Below are positions 54,583 to 63,478 of a stretch of DNA of 64,000 nucleotides, one piece after another (position 1 is the first letter of the stretch; each line of letters opens with the position of its first letter). The notes beneath the pieces are model-generated. The model saw nothing but the letters and a program-made list of their open reading frames with translations, was not told where the DNA came from and searched no databases. The stretch is taken from positions 5,017,001 to 5,081,000 of the forward strand of contig NZ_CP041191.1 in assembly GCF_006517275.1 (NCBI RefSeq). Reading direction: 5' to 3'. Position numbers and translations under genes: made by a program. Source of the DNA: Labrenzia sp. PHM005. Lineage in GTDB: Bacteria > Pseudomonadota > Alphaproteobacteria > Rhizobiales > Stappiaceae.

Positions 54583-55275
54583 ATGCAGGACGATTTTCAT
54601 TTCATCGGCAAAAAAATGATACAGCAGACACCCGCGACAATCGGATCCAGCACCTATCAGAAGATCAAACACGACATTATCTTCGGCGAACTCGAGCCCG
54701 GTTCAAAACTGAAACTCGAAGCCCTCAAGCAACGCTATTCAACCAGTCCCTCGACTTTGCGTGAAACCTTAAGCCGTCTGGCAAGCGAAGGTTTTGTTGA
54801 AGCTCCTGAGCAGCGCGGATTTCGGGTGACACCCGTTTCGAAGGAGGACTTGGTCGAAATCGGAGGGCTTCGTGTTCTCCTGGAATGTCACGCTTTGAAA
54901 CTGTCCGTCGAAAACGGCGACACGGATTGGGAGGGCAATCTTGTGGCCGCGCATCATAAATTGCATCTGATGGAGCAGAAAATGCTCGCTGGTGATGAGA
55001 GCGAAAAGGAAACCTGGAAACGCTATGACTGGGAATTTCACCTTGCCATGATCCAGGCTTGCAACAACGCCAACCTGCTTTCGCTGCATGCAATCATGTA
55101 TGACAAGTATCTGCGCTACCAAATGCTCGTGTTAACCTATCGCGGTGAAATAGCGGCCAAAGAACACAAGGATATGTTTGAAGCAGCCCTTGCAAGAGAC
55201 ACAAAAGCCGCCTGCAAGATGCTCGAAAGTCATATTAACAATGGCGTAGAGCACACGCTTGCTGCGATGAGCTAG
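54583..55275 (+). CDS. GntR-family regulator with FCD effector domain
   Basis: About 230 residues. The winged helix-turn-helix is typical of the FadR/VanR subfamily: IKHDIIFGELEPGSKLKLEA, LKQRYSTSPSTLRETLSRLA and GFVEAPEQRGFRVTPVSKED. The all-helical FCD domain follows (LVEIGGLRVLLECHALKLSV, MLAGDES, WEFHLAMIQACNN, EHKDMFEAALARDTKAACKM) with candidate metal-binding His at the family positions. It is the only regulator in the catabolic locus, and its own promoter has the shared palindrome, so it is the probable repressor of all three minus-strand units. ATG 54583 and ATG 54616 are both possible starts. Confidence 0.88.
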   Translation: MQDDFHFIGKKMIQQTPATIGSSTYQKIKHDIIFGELEPGSKLKLEALKQRYSTSPSTLRETLSRLASEGFVEAPEQRGFRVTPVSKEDLVEIGGLRVLLECHALKLSVENGDTDWEGNLVAAHHKLHLMEQKMLAGDESEKETWKRYDWEFHLAMIQACNNANLLSLHAIMYDKYLRYQMLVLTYRGEIAAKEHKDMFEAALARDTKAACKMLESHINNGVEHTLAAMS

Positions 55276-55660
55276 ATACTAAAACCAGCCAGTGGCAGGG
55301 TAACAAATAAGCGTCTGCTTTGGGCCGGGAAATGGCGGGAAGGGAAAACTTGGTCACGGTCTCGCAAGGCGGGAAACCGTCGTTCGCTGCTGAAGGCGCC
55401 AAGGTCAGCAATGCGCTCCCCCATACCGCTCGAAGCTCATAAGCAGTTGAGCATTGTAGTGGCTAACCCTGTTCCGGACCTTCAGATAAATAGCAATCTC
55501 TGACCCGAACTATCAGTTTGTAGTTTCGAGAAAACTTGGGCTCCCGAACATTCGTTTCCCGCTACATTAGAATTGTTGTTAAGTCGGGAATCTTATGCCT
55601 TACTACGTGCTTGATCGATCATATTGCGACCGCAGATGAACTGGGCGGATCCGTTTGGCA
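55276..55660. other. intergenic region before the cytochrome operon
   Basis: Between the GntR gene and the redox operon. A very short frame at 55594-55638 (MPYYVLDRSYCDRR) could be a leader peptide but has no supporting signal. I see no hairpin or operator repeat; the AATATC palindrome is absent here. The promoter of the operon should be in the last 200 bases. Confidence 0.4.
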
Positions 55661-57868
55661 ATGAAACGCTATTTTCCGAAAAGATTCCGTAAAATACCGG
55701 AATATCTGACAATTCTGTCTCTTCTGCCCTTTTTTTTATCCGGGTCAGTTGCCGCCGGGAATTTATATTCTGACGGCCTCTCGAATCACAATTTTGATGT
55801 TGGCGCGATTGCGCAGCTGAAGAAGTACCTCGCTGATGTCGATGCGCGAGAAAAACGGCAATCCAACCGTGATCCAAGCCTTATCCTGGCCGCAGGTGAA
55901 AACGACCCGCTGTTATTAGAAACTGACGAAGCGGGGCTGGAGAGTTCCGACAGCCAGGACACTGAGGATGATCTCCTTCTGGAACCGGAAGCCGAAAACG
56001 ACGGCCTCCTGGTTTCGGATGACGATGAATTGTTGACTGACGAAGATTCACTTCTGGCAGACGACGATGACGACAGTCTTCTGGAATCGGATGACGGACT
56101 GCTGATCGCCGATGATGATGATGACGATCTGCTGACGGTTGACGGCGAAAGCGCCACGGAGTCAGTCGAGGGCAAAAAGAAAGAAGAGCAGGCGGCAAAA
56201 CGCCGATCAGCAAACGAGGAACATGAAAAACTGTTCCTGGAGAGCAAATATCCCTCTGCCAATACCTGTGCGACCTGTCATCCGAAACAATATGAAGAAT
56301 GGTCTGTGTCGCAGCATGCCTATGCGCAGTTAAGCCCGATCTACATGGCGATGCAGACCACCATCAACATGAAGACCAGTGCTACGAACGGAGACTTCTG
56401 CATCCGCTGTCACAATCCGGTCGGGATGAACATTGGAGAGTCGCTCTATGTTTCAAATTTGGAGCGTACACCGACATCCCGCGAGGGCATAACCTGTGTT
56501 GCCTGTCATCGGGTGAACAGAAATTATGGCAAGATTAGTGGCCGCTTTGCGCTTGAAGAAGGCGATGTTTTTTCGCCCGTTTATGGCCCCAAAGGCGGTG
56601 CGGAGCTGGCACGGGTTTTGAGCAAGCCTGAAGAATATCGGGTGTCCCAATCCCAGGATGATCCGGGGCGGAGCATTCACACCGAAGCAAACCAATTTTT
56701 TGCACTGACGAAACCTGGGTTCTGTGGCACTTGCCATGATGTGACGCTGTTTAACGGCTTTCGTCTGGAAGAAGCCTTTGCCGAATACAAGCAGTCACCA
56801 GCCGCAAAGCGTGGTGAGACTTGCCAGGATTGCCACATGGGCAAAATCCAGGGCGTTGCCTCGGGATATGATTATGGCCCTGCAGCCGTCGTCGGAGATG
56901 TGCCGACCCGCAATCGGAAATTGACCAATCATTTCTTTGCTGGCCCGGATTACTCGGTGATCCATCCCGGTATCTTTCCGCACAATGTTGAAGCGGCCGA
57001 ATTCAAAACACTCAAGGAATGGCTCCAGTTCAACTATAAGGCGGGTTGGGGAACGGACAAATTTGAAGACCGGATAACCGACAGTTACAAGTTTCCGAAA
57101 GCCTGGGAATCCATCGATGACCGTTATGATGCGCGGGAGATCCTCAAGGTTCAATTTGAACGTTTGGCCAAAGCTCGTAGGCTGCGTGAGCAAGTGTTGC
57201 GCAACGGTTTCAAACTCAGTGACATCACCATTTTGAACAATACAAATGGCAAGTTGTCATTTTCCGTCGATGTTAGCAGTGGCACCGATGGTCATGGTGT
57301 GCCGACAGGATTTGACGCCGAGCGTCTCATTTTCCTTGAGGTGACGGTAAAGGACAGCCGCGGTAATGTTGTATTTGTCTCCGGGGACCGTGACCCTAAT
57401 GGCGATGTGAGAGATGCGCACTCTCTTTATGTCCACAACGGCGAACTGAAATTGGACAAGAACCTGTTCAGCCTTCAATCGAAATTTGTTGTCAGATTGT
57501 TGCGCGGCGGCGAAAGAGAACAGGTTCTGGCGGTCAATACATCCTCTGATGTACTGCCATTTGTGCGTCCGGAGCGCCGCGCGACAACAATTTATGGTCG
57601 GCCACGAGGTGCTCGAAAACATAAGCAAAACCTAGAACCCGGAGCCAGCCGGACTGCAAAATACAAGGTGCCTTCCAATAAACTCAAAAAGGGCGAGCGC
57701 TATACAGTATCGGTCAAACTGGTCTCCCAGATGGTGCCAGTCAACCTGATTGCAGCAATTCAGGGAGCCGGCTTCGACTACGGAATGAGCCCGGCTCAAA
57801 TCGCTCGAGAAGTTGTGAAGGGCAGTTCCGTTTTGTGGTCCAGAAAAACGTCGGTGAAACTGAAATGA
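55661..57868 (+). CDS. pentahaem c-type cytochrome with acidic LL-repeat domain
   Basis: About 735 residues. A signal peptide (YLTILSLLPFFLSGSVAAG) is preceded by a basic N-terminus. Residues about 81-162 form a strongly acidic repeat with recurring LL between Asp/Glu runs (SLLADDDDDSLLESDDGLL). Then follow five haem-binding motifs: CATCH (about 203), CIRCH (247), CVACH (279), CGTCH (355) and CQDCH (388). From about 480 on there is a beta-rich domain (SFSVDVSSGTDGHGVPTGFD). It resembles multihaem cytochrome c families with a C-terminal immunoglobulin-like domain. It is the first gene of the redox operon. The start ATG 55661 is preferred over TTG 55655. The partner substrate is unknown. Confidence 0.85.
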   Translation: MKRYFPKRFRKIPEYLTILSLLPFFLSGSVAAGNLYSDGLSNHNFDVGAIAQLKKYLADVDAREKRQSNRDPSLILAAGENDPLLLETDEAGLESSDSQDTEDDLLLEPEAENDGLLVSDDDELLTDEDSLLADDDDDSLLESDDGLLIADDDDDDLLTVDGESATESVEGKKKEEQAAKRRSANEEHEKLFLESKYPSANTCATCHPKQYEEWSVSQHAYAQLSPIYMAMQTTINMKTSATNGDFCIRCHNPVGMNIGESLYVSNLERTPTSREGITCVACHRVNRNYGKISGRFALEEGDVFSPVYGPKGGAELARVLSKPEEYRVSQSQDDPGRSIHTEANQFFALTKPGFCGTCHDVTLFNGFRLEEAFAEYKQSPAAKRGETCQDCHMGKIQGVASGYDYGPAAVVGDVPTRNRKLTNHFFAGPDYSVIHPGIFPHNVEAAEFKTLKEWLQFNYKAGWGTDKFEDRITDSYKFPKAWESIDDRYDAREILKVQFERLAKARRLREQVLRNGFKLSDITILNNTNGKLSFSVDVSSGTDGHGVPTGFDAERLIFLEVTVKDSRGNVVFVSGDRDPNGDVRDAHSLYVHNGELKLDKNLFSLQSKFVVRLLRGGEREQVLAVNTSSDVLPFVRPERRATTIYGRPRGARKHKQNLEPGASRTAKYKVPSNKLKKGERYTVSVKLVSQMVPVNLIAAIQGAGFDYGMSPAQIAREVVKGSSVLWSRKTSVKLK

Positions 57869-59355
57869 GCCGAGTTTTGATCAGGGCAGTCCGGCAAAGG
57901 TCCAAGGGTCTCCTGACCGCGCTGTCGCTTGCGGGGCTATCTATTCTCACAAGCGGTCAGCCTTCAGTGGCAGCTGGCAGTGCGCTAAGTGAAAAGCCGA
58001 TCAGGCTTTTGACTGAAGAGGAAGTTCGCAAGGGCAAACGGAATGACGCTCACCACAGCAGTGAGTTGAGCGAAGCGCCGGCTCCATTGCTTCCCGAAGC
58101 CAAACAACCAAAACCGACGCCACCGATATTCGAGCGGGGTGAGAAGTTTCTTGCTGCGGGAAACCTCAACCCGGGTATTGAGCTGCCGACAGGGGCGATC
58201 TGGCAACCGTCTCTTTGGGTGTTCGGGGACTACCGGACCAGCATCGGACATTTTGCAAATGGCAACACCAATAGCAGGCAATACTGGGCAAACCGCCTGG
58301 ACATTTTCGTAAACCTAAAACTCACACCCACCGAGCGTATTTTGCTTGGGTTTTCGCCGCTGTCTGATGGTGGAAACCATACTGGCTTGCTTTACACCGA
58401 TGCCGATGGGCTTGAGTTCAACAATGCGCTCAACCCGTACATTACAACCTTGTTTTTTGAAGGTGAGTTCGGGGAGATATTCCCAAATCTCGATCCGGAC
58501 GACTCCAAGAGCTACGATTGGGGATTTTCAATTGGTCGGCAGCCAATCCTGTTTCAGGAAGGCATTATGATCAATGACTCGATCGATGCTATCGGGATTA
58601 CGCGTGACACCATCGTCATCCCAGGTCTCACGCCGGATATGCGCGCCACAGCTCTGGTCGGTCTGCATAACATTCGCCGCAACAACAACGTTCTGGATCA
58701 TGGAGCCATGTTGTTCGGTCTCTTCACAGAAACAGACCTTAGAAAGAGCACCGTCAATCTCGATGCCGCCTATGTCTTCAGTAACGATTCCAGCGGAGGA
58801 GATGGGCTCTATTTCGGAGCATCGGCAACGCAGCGCATTGGGCATTTCAACACGTCCTTCAGAGTGAATACATCAACAGCTCTAGACAATCGTGGTTCTG
58901 CAGTAAATGACGGCGTTTTACTGTTTTCGGAAGTTTCCAGAACAGCCACTGGGTCTAACAACGTTTATTATGGAAACTTGTTTTGGGGCTTGGGAAATTA
59001 CACATCAGCTGCCCGTGACAAGGGAACTGGTGGCCCGCTCGGACGTGTCGGCGTGTTGTTCGCCGCCCCTCAAGTAAGCCTTGGGGGCGCGGCGCTTTCC
59101 AATAGAGCGGACCATGCGTTTGGTGGGTCATTTGGTCATCAGATGTTTTTCAATGAAGACAAAACCCAGCTGACCCTCGAGATTGGCGGTAGAAAAGACA
59201 CGGACGGTTCAGGTCAAGGGGCTGCCGCGATCGGCGGCCAGTTTCTTCATGCGCTGAACAATCGAACCAGTCTTCAGGTTGATGGCTTTGTTTCGGCAAA
59301 TGAGAACCGTCGCGCCGGAACCGGATTTCGTATGGAACTGAGGACAAGGTTCTGA
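57865..59355 (+). CDS. outer-membrane beta-barrel protein (porin-like)
   Basis: Starts at ATG 57865, overlapping the cytochrome stop by 4 bases. A signal peptide (LLTALSLAGLSILTSGQPSVAA) and a Pro-rich segment (APAPLLPEAKQPKPTPP) are followed by many alternating amphipathic strands (LWVFGDYRTSIGHFANG, RLDIFVNLKLTPTERILLGF, LYFGASATQRIGHFNTSF). The last residue is Phe after RMELRTR, the usual outer-membrane barrel ending. The length of about 496 suggests 16-20 strands. Placed directly after a multihaem cytochrome, it may act as the porin of a porin-cytochrome electron conduit. Sequence similarity to MtrB is not evident by eye. Confidence 0.75.
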   Translation: MSRVLIRAVRQRSKGLLTALSLAGLSILTSGQPSVAAGSALSEKPIRLLTEEEVRKGKRNDAHHSSELSEAPAPLLPEAKQPKPTPPIFERGEKFLAAGNLNPGIELPTGAIWQPSLWVFGDYRTSIGHFANGNTNSRQYWANRLDIFVNLKLTPTERILLGFSPLSDGGNHTGLLYTDADGLEFNNALNPYITTLFFEGEFGEIFPNLDPDDSKSYDWGFSIGRQPILFQEGIMINDSIDAIGITRDTIVIPGLTPDMRATALVGLHNIRRNNNVLDHGAMLFGLFTETDLRKSTVNLDAAYVFSNDSSGGDGLYFGASATQRIGHFNTSFRVNTSTALDNRGSAVNDGVLLFSEVSRTATGSNNVYYGNLFWGLGNYTSAARDKGTGGPLGRVGVLFAAPQVSLGGAALSNRADHAFGGSFGHQMFFNEDKTQLTLEIGGRKDTDGSGQGAAAIGGQFLHALNNRTSLQVDGFVSANENRRAGTGFRMELRTRF

Positions 59356-59398
59356 TGAAAAACCAAGACCAGGCTCATTTCAGCAAAGAGTGCCCTGC

Positions 59399-60676
59399 AT
59401 GATTCAGGTGTTGCAGATCGGCGGCGGGTTGGTTCTCCTAACGGTCTTAGTGCAAGGATGCCTGGCGGTTTATGGACAGTTCTCCCGAATTGTTCAGGAA
59501 AGGCGAATGGCGGCGAAACGACTGGAGCAGTTTCAAAGCCAGGCGAAAAACATATTTCAACAAGCTGAACTGGATCGTAGTACGTCCGAGCTCACCTGGT
59601 CGGGCAAGCGGAAATTCAGGATCGTTTCAAAAATTCCAGAAAATAAAAGCGGCGATATCTGCTCGTTTTATCTAGCGCCCCATGACGGCGGCAGCTTGCC
59701 CCCCTTTAGTCCTGGCCAGTTTCTGACTTTCGAGCTTCAAATTCCAGGGCAAGCAAAACCTGTTGTTCGTTGTTACTCCTTGTCCAACAGTCCTGCGAAT
59801 TTGAAAACGTACCGGGTGTCAATCAAACGAATTCCGCCACCGCCGGATGCATCGATCAACCTGCCTGCTGGCTTGTCATCCGGGTTTTTCCATTCAAGCC
59901 TGAATGAGGGCGATGTCGTCGATGTCCTTGCGCCAAGTGGTCAGTTCGTTCTCAATCTTCGGTCCGAAAGACCAGTTGTCCTTATTGCAGGTGGTGTTGG
60001 TCTAACGCCGATTCTGTCCATGTTAAAATGGCTCTCCGATAAGAACAGCCATCGGGAAACCTGGATATTCTATGCTGTGCGCAATGGTGAAGACATTGCG
60101 TTTCGGGATGAAATCCGGAAAATCATTACTCAGCACGACAACTTCCATGCTGTTTTTGCCTACAGTCGGCCGACTGAGGAGTGTGTTGAAGGTGTAGATT
60201 TTGATTGTGCCGGGTTTGTTACGACAGACCTTCTTAAGCAATATCTGAACTCATCCAACTACGAATTCTATATCTGCGGCCCGCCGCCGATGATGGAAAT
60301 GCTGACAGCGCAACTAAGCGACTGGGGCGTGCCGGATGAAGATATCAATTTCGAAGCATTTGGACCCGCATCGGTCAAAAAAACCCAACATGTCAGTTCC
60401 GAACAAGATACCGGCGATAAAGAGCTTACTGTCGAATTCGCTAGATCAGGAAAATCAGTCACCTGGACTGCAGCAAATGGTACAATTCTGGATCTCGCAG
60501 AAGAGAATGGCGTTACGATAAACTGCGGATGTAGAGCCGGAAATTGTGGAACATGCGCGACGGCAGTTAAGAGCGGAAATGTGTCTTATGTTGCAAAATC
60601 TGCAAGCACACCTGCGCAAGGAACCGCTCTCGTTTGTATTGCTCGGCCGGAGGGAGATCTGGTGTTGGATGCTTAG
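59399..60676 (+). CDS. membrane-anchored FAD/NAD(P)H reductase with 2Fe-2S domain
   Basis: About 425 residues. An N-terminal membrane helix (LQIGGGLVLLTVLVQGCLAV) and a short coiled stretch are followed by the ferredoxin-NADP reductase module: RCYSLSNSP for FAD, LIAGGVGLTPILSMLKWLSD for NAD(P)H, and FYICGPPPMMEML. At the C-terminus is a plant-type [2Fe-2S] domain with CGCRAGNCGTC then Cys 28 residues later. This is the arrangement of HCR/benzoate-reductase-like electron-transfer proteins, here membrane-anchored. It could inject NAD(P)H electrons into the chain or draw from it. A GTG at 59390 is an alternative start. Confidence 0.85.
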   Translation: MIQVLQIGGGLVLLTVLVQGCLAVYGQFSRIVQERRMAAKRLEQFQSQAKNIFQQAELDRSTSELTWSGKRKFRIVSKIPENKSGDICSFYLAPHDGGSLPPFSPGQFLTFELQIPGQAKPVVRCYSLSNSPANLKTYRVSIKRIPPPPDASINLPAGLSSGFFHSSLNEGDVVDVLAPSGQFVLNLRSERPVVLIAGGVGLTPILSMLKWLSDKNSHRETWIFYAVRNGEDIAFRDEIRKIITQHDNFHAVFAYSRPTEECVEGVDFDCAGFVTTDLLKQYLNSSNYEFYICGPPPMMEMLTAQLSDWGVPDEDINFEAFGPASVKKTQHVSSEQDTGDKELTVEFARSGKSVTWTAANGTILDLAEENGVTINCGCRAGNCGTCATAVKSGNVSYVAKSASTPAQGTALVCIARPEGDLVLDA

Positions 60677-60725
60677 AATGCTTGCAGATTAGCCATGCTG
60701 TAATTGATTTATTGGGGGAGAGATT

Positions 60726-61745
60726 ATGTTTGAGGCGCTTCTGGTCCGGGCGACCAAATTCTGGTTGCTCAAGTTCTTTGCGGCTGCAGTTCTTGTTGGC
60801 GTGAGCGGAGCTGGGGCCATAGCCAATCCGGATATGATTGTCGGACCGAATGAATGTGCGGAGTGCCACAAGAAGGAGACTTCGGCTTGGCAAAACACGC
60901 ATCACTTCTCGACTTTCAGAGAGTTGCCAAAGAGTAAGGAAGCCAAGGAAATCGCCGGAAAAATGGGCGTTAAGCGCCTGAAAGCAGACAGTCTTTGCCT
61001 GGGATGTCATTTCACGGTTAAAACCGAGAAGGACAAACCGAAAGCGATTTCAGGTATCTCCTGCGAATCTTGCCACGCGCCAGGCAAGGACTGGTACAAA
61101 TTGCATTCCGGCTTTAGCGGGAAAAAAGAAGGCCAGGAGAGCAAAGAAGAAATCGCGTCCAGATGGGAAAAGTCGGAAGCCGCCGGCATGATCCGACCTT
61201 CAATGACTTATGCGCTGGCGAAAAACTGTTTCAGCTGTCATCTCGTGCCAAATGAGGAGTTGGTCAACAAAGGTGGACATGCGGCAGGGAGCCCGTTTGA
61301 ACTGGTAAGCTGGTCCCAAGGCGAAGTACGGCACAATTCCTGGTACAACAAAGGCAAAGGCAATCCCGAAGCATCTCTGGAAAGAAAGCGGATGCTCTTT
61401 TTGGTCGGGCGGATTGTGGAACTGGAAACCGCTTTGATCGGCGTCAGCAAGGCGACGGTGAAAAAAGACTACGCTCTCAAGATGGCAAAACGGGCCAGCA
61501 ATGCTCGAAAGGCTATGGGAAGTCTCGCAAAGCTATTGCCGGATGCACCCGAGCTGGCGGAGATTGCAAATGTCGCAAAGGCTGCAAAACTGAAACTCAA
61601 CAATGAAGATGCCCTGGTGGAAACTGCGGGGAAGATTTCCGTGTTGGGATTAAAATTTGCGCAGACCTACGATGGCTCGACCTTCGGTGCGATAGATAAA
61701 TACATTCCCAAGTCAGACAAATTCAAAGGGAAGCCTACGAACTAG
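60726..61745 (+). CDS. tetrahaem cytochrome c554-like protein
   Basis: 339 residues with an N-terminal signal or anchor (LLKFFAAAVLVGVSGAGAIA). Four haem motifs: CAECH (about 44), CLGCH (91), CESCH (113) and CFSCH (168). The spacing and the ISCESCHAPGKDWYKLH segment are those of the cytochrome c554 family, which takes electrons from hydroxylamine oxidoreductase in nitrifiers and serves other donors elsewhere. The second half is a helical, Lys/Ala-rich domain without haems (VKKDYALKMAKRASNARKAM). GGGGGAG lies before the ATG. It probably relays electrons within the periplasm between the pentahaem protein and the inner-membrane partner. Confidence 0.85.
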   Translation: MFEALLVRATKFWLLKFFAAAVLVGVSGAGAIANPDMIVGPNECAECHKKETSAWQNTHHFSTFRELPKSKEAKEIAGKMGVKRLKADSLCLGCHFTVKTEKDKPKAISGISCESCHAPGKDWYKLHSGFSGKKEGQESKEEIASRWEKSEAAGMIRPSMTYALAKNCFSCHLVPNEELVNKGGHAAGSPFELVSWSQGEVRHNSWYNKGKGNPEASLERKRMLFLVGRIVELETALIGVSKATVKKDYALKMAKRASNARKAMGSLAKLLPDAPELAEIANVAKAAKLKLNNEDALVETAGKISVLGLKFAQTYDGSTFGAIDKYIPKSDKFKGKPTN

Positions 61746-61771
61746 AAAGTAAGGCTTGGGAGGGCGTGAAC

Positions 61772-63478
61772 TTGTCTCTTGAACAGCGTGATGAGCGCAA
61801 CAGGCGTTGGGATACAACGTTTGGAGAAGAGCCGTTGGACAGTGCAGCTGTTGCGCGGGTTCTGGCTCTTCCCGCATTTGCTGATGTCCAAGCAGACAGT
61901 TTTCCCGCGCATCTTAGTCTGGAAGCACTAATTGCGAACGAGGGCCGTATTCGAACCTGCAAGCGCGGAGAGGTCATCCTGCGCCAAGGAGATTATGGAA
62001 ATTCCCTTTTCATAATTCTGTCAGGTTCCGTGATAGGCGTGAATGATCCAGACGTAACAGGGAAGACGGCCGGAAGGCGTTCAAAAAAAACGGCTTCATG
62101 GAAGCGGTCGTTGGCACAATTGTTTGCGGCCTACCGGCCTCCAGAGTATCGCCGTGCGAGAAGCCTTGGTGCCAATGACCGGAGGTCACGCGGGGCTGCG
62201 GGCAACACCTACCAGTTTGAAGGCATCACTGCTGTTGATGTTGATGAACTGCAGGTGCGCTATACGACTTTCTCCTTTGAAGCCCCTCAAATGTTTGGTG
62301 AACTGGCAGCTCTGACACGCAGCCCCAGAAGCGCAACCATATTTGCTGCTGAAGACGATACGCTTTTGTTTGAGATGAGCTGGCAAGGATTGCGTGAAAT
62401 CCGTGATTGGTCCGAGAGTTTTCGTCAGCAAATAGATAGTCTCTATCATGAACGCGGTCTGGTCATTCGCCTCAGGGAATGTCCGGTCTTCGATCATGTC
62501 GATGATGAGACACTCGATAAGATCGCGAAAGAGGCCCTATTCGAGACCTACGGAAATTTTAACTGGACCCATCGCTTCAAACGGGAAATTGGCAAAAGCG
62601 ACAAGGCAGATACCATAATAGGCCTCGAAACGCTCATTTGCGAAGAAGGGGATCATGTTGATGGGCTTTTGCTGATCAACAATGGTTTTGCGCGGGTCAG
62701 TCAACGAGTGGATCATGGAGAAAGGACAATTGGGCACCTTTCAAAAAATGATTTCTTCGGCTTGGATGATATCTTTGTAGCCAACAAGGGAGGCGGAACG
62801 TCACTTCGTAGCAGCTTGCGTGCAATTGGGTATGTCGATGTCATACGCATCCCGACTTACCTGGTACACGAACATATTCTCCCAGGATTGAATGCCGGCT
62901 TTTTGCGCCTTTCTGATGTTGATGGGGGATCAGTCGAACGTGAAGAACTGAAGCAAGGCATGATGGATTTTCTTGTCGATCACCGCTTCATCAACGGTGA
63001 ACAGGCGATGGTTATCAATCTGGATCGCTGCGTTGGTTGCGATGATTGTGTCCGCGCTTGTGCGGTTGCGCATGACAATAATCCCAGGTTCGTTCGTGCC
63101 GGGCCTGCATATGAAAATGCTCTTGTGGCGAATGCCTGTATGCACTGTACAGATCCGGTGTGCCTAATTGGATGCCCGACTGGGGCGATACATCGCTCTT
63201 GGGACACAGGTACCGTTGTTATCAACGACAACACCTGTATCGGCTGCGCAACCTGTGCAAACTCATGTCCCTACAACAACATTCAGATGGTTGAGATACG
63301 CGGCGAAAGCGGTGATTTTCTGCTGGACCTTGAGGGCAAGACGATTGCCCGGGCGACAAAGTGTGATTTATGCAGTGACCAGTTGACGGGGCCAGCCTGT
63401 GTTCAGGCTTGTCCGCATGATGCGCTGATGCGAACCAACATTCGTGACACAGACAACCTCGTGAAGTGGCTCAGATGA
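61772..63478 (+). CDS. dual cNMP-binding domain / four-cluster ferredoxin fusion
   Basis: About 568 residues. The first cNMP-binding fold (about 60-205) has the phosphate-binding cassette PQMFGELAALTRSPRSATIF. It is interrupted by a basic, low-complexity insert at about 97-150. A second, degenerate cNMP-like fold covers about 250-370. Residues 420-550 hold sixteen Cys in four groups (CVGCDDCVRAC; C-x2-C-x4-C-x3-C; CIGCATCANSC; C-x2-C then C-x3-C), the pattern of DmsB/NrfC-type electron-transfer subunits. No signal peptide, so it is cytoplasmic. Translation probably begins at TTG 61772, eight bases after GGGAGG, rather than at GTG 61766. It ends overlapping the next gene (ATGA). Confidence 0.85.
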   Translation: MSLEQRDERNRRWDTTFGEEPLDSAAVARVLALPAFADVQADSFPAHLSLEALIANEGRIRTCKRGEVILRQGDYGNSLFIILSGSVIGVNDPDVTGKTAGRRSKKTASWKRSLAQLFAAYRPPEYRRARSLGANDRRSRGAAGNTYQFEGITAVDVDELQVRYTTFSFEAPQMFGELAALTRSPRSATIFAAEDDTLLFEMSWQGLREIRDWSESFRQQIDSLYHERGLVIRLRECPVFDHVDDETLDKIAKEALFETYGNFNWTHRFKREIGKSDKADTIIGLETLICEEGDHVDGLLLINNGFARVSQRVDHGERTIGHLSKNDFFGLDDIFVANKGGGTSLRSSLRAIGYVDVIRIPTYLVHEHILPGLNAGFLRLSDVDGGSVEREELKQGMMDFLVDHRFINGEQAMVINLDRCVGCDDCVRACAVAHDNNPRFVRAGPAYENALVANACMHCTDPVCLIGCPTGAIHRSWDTGTVVINDNTCIGCATCANSCPYNNIQMVEIRGESGDFLLDLEGKTIARATKCDLCSDQLTGPACVQACPHDALMRTNIRDTDNLVKWLR

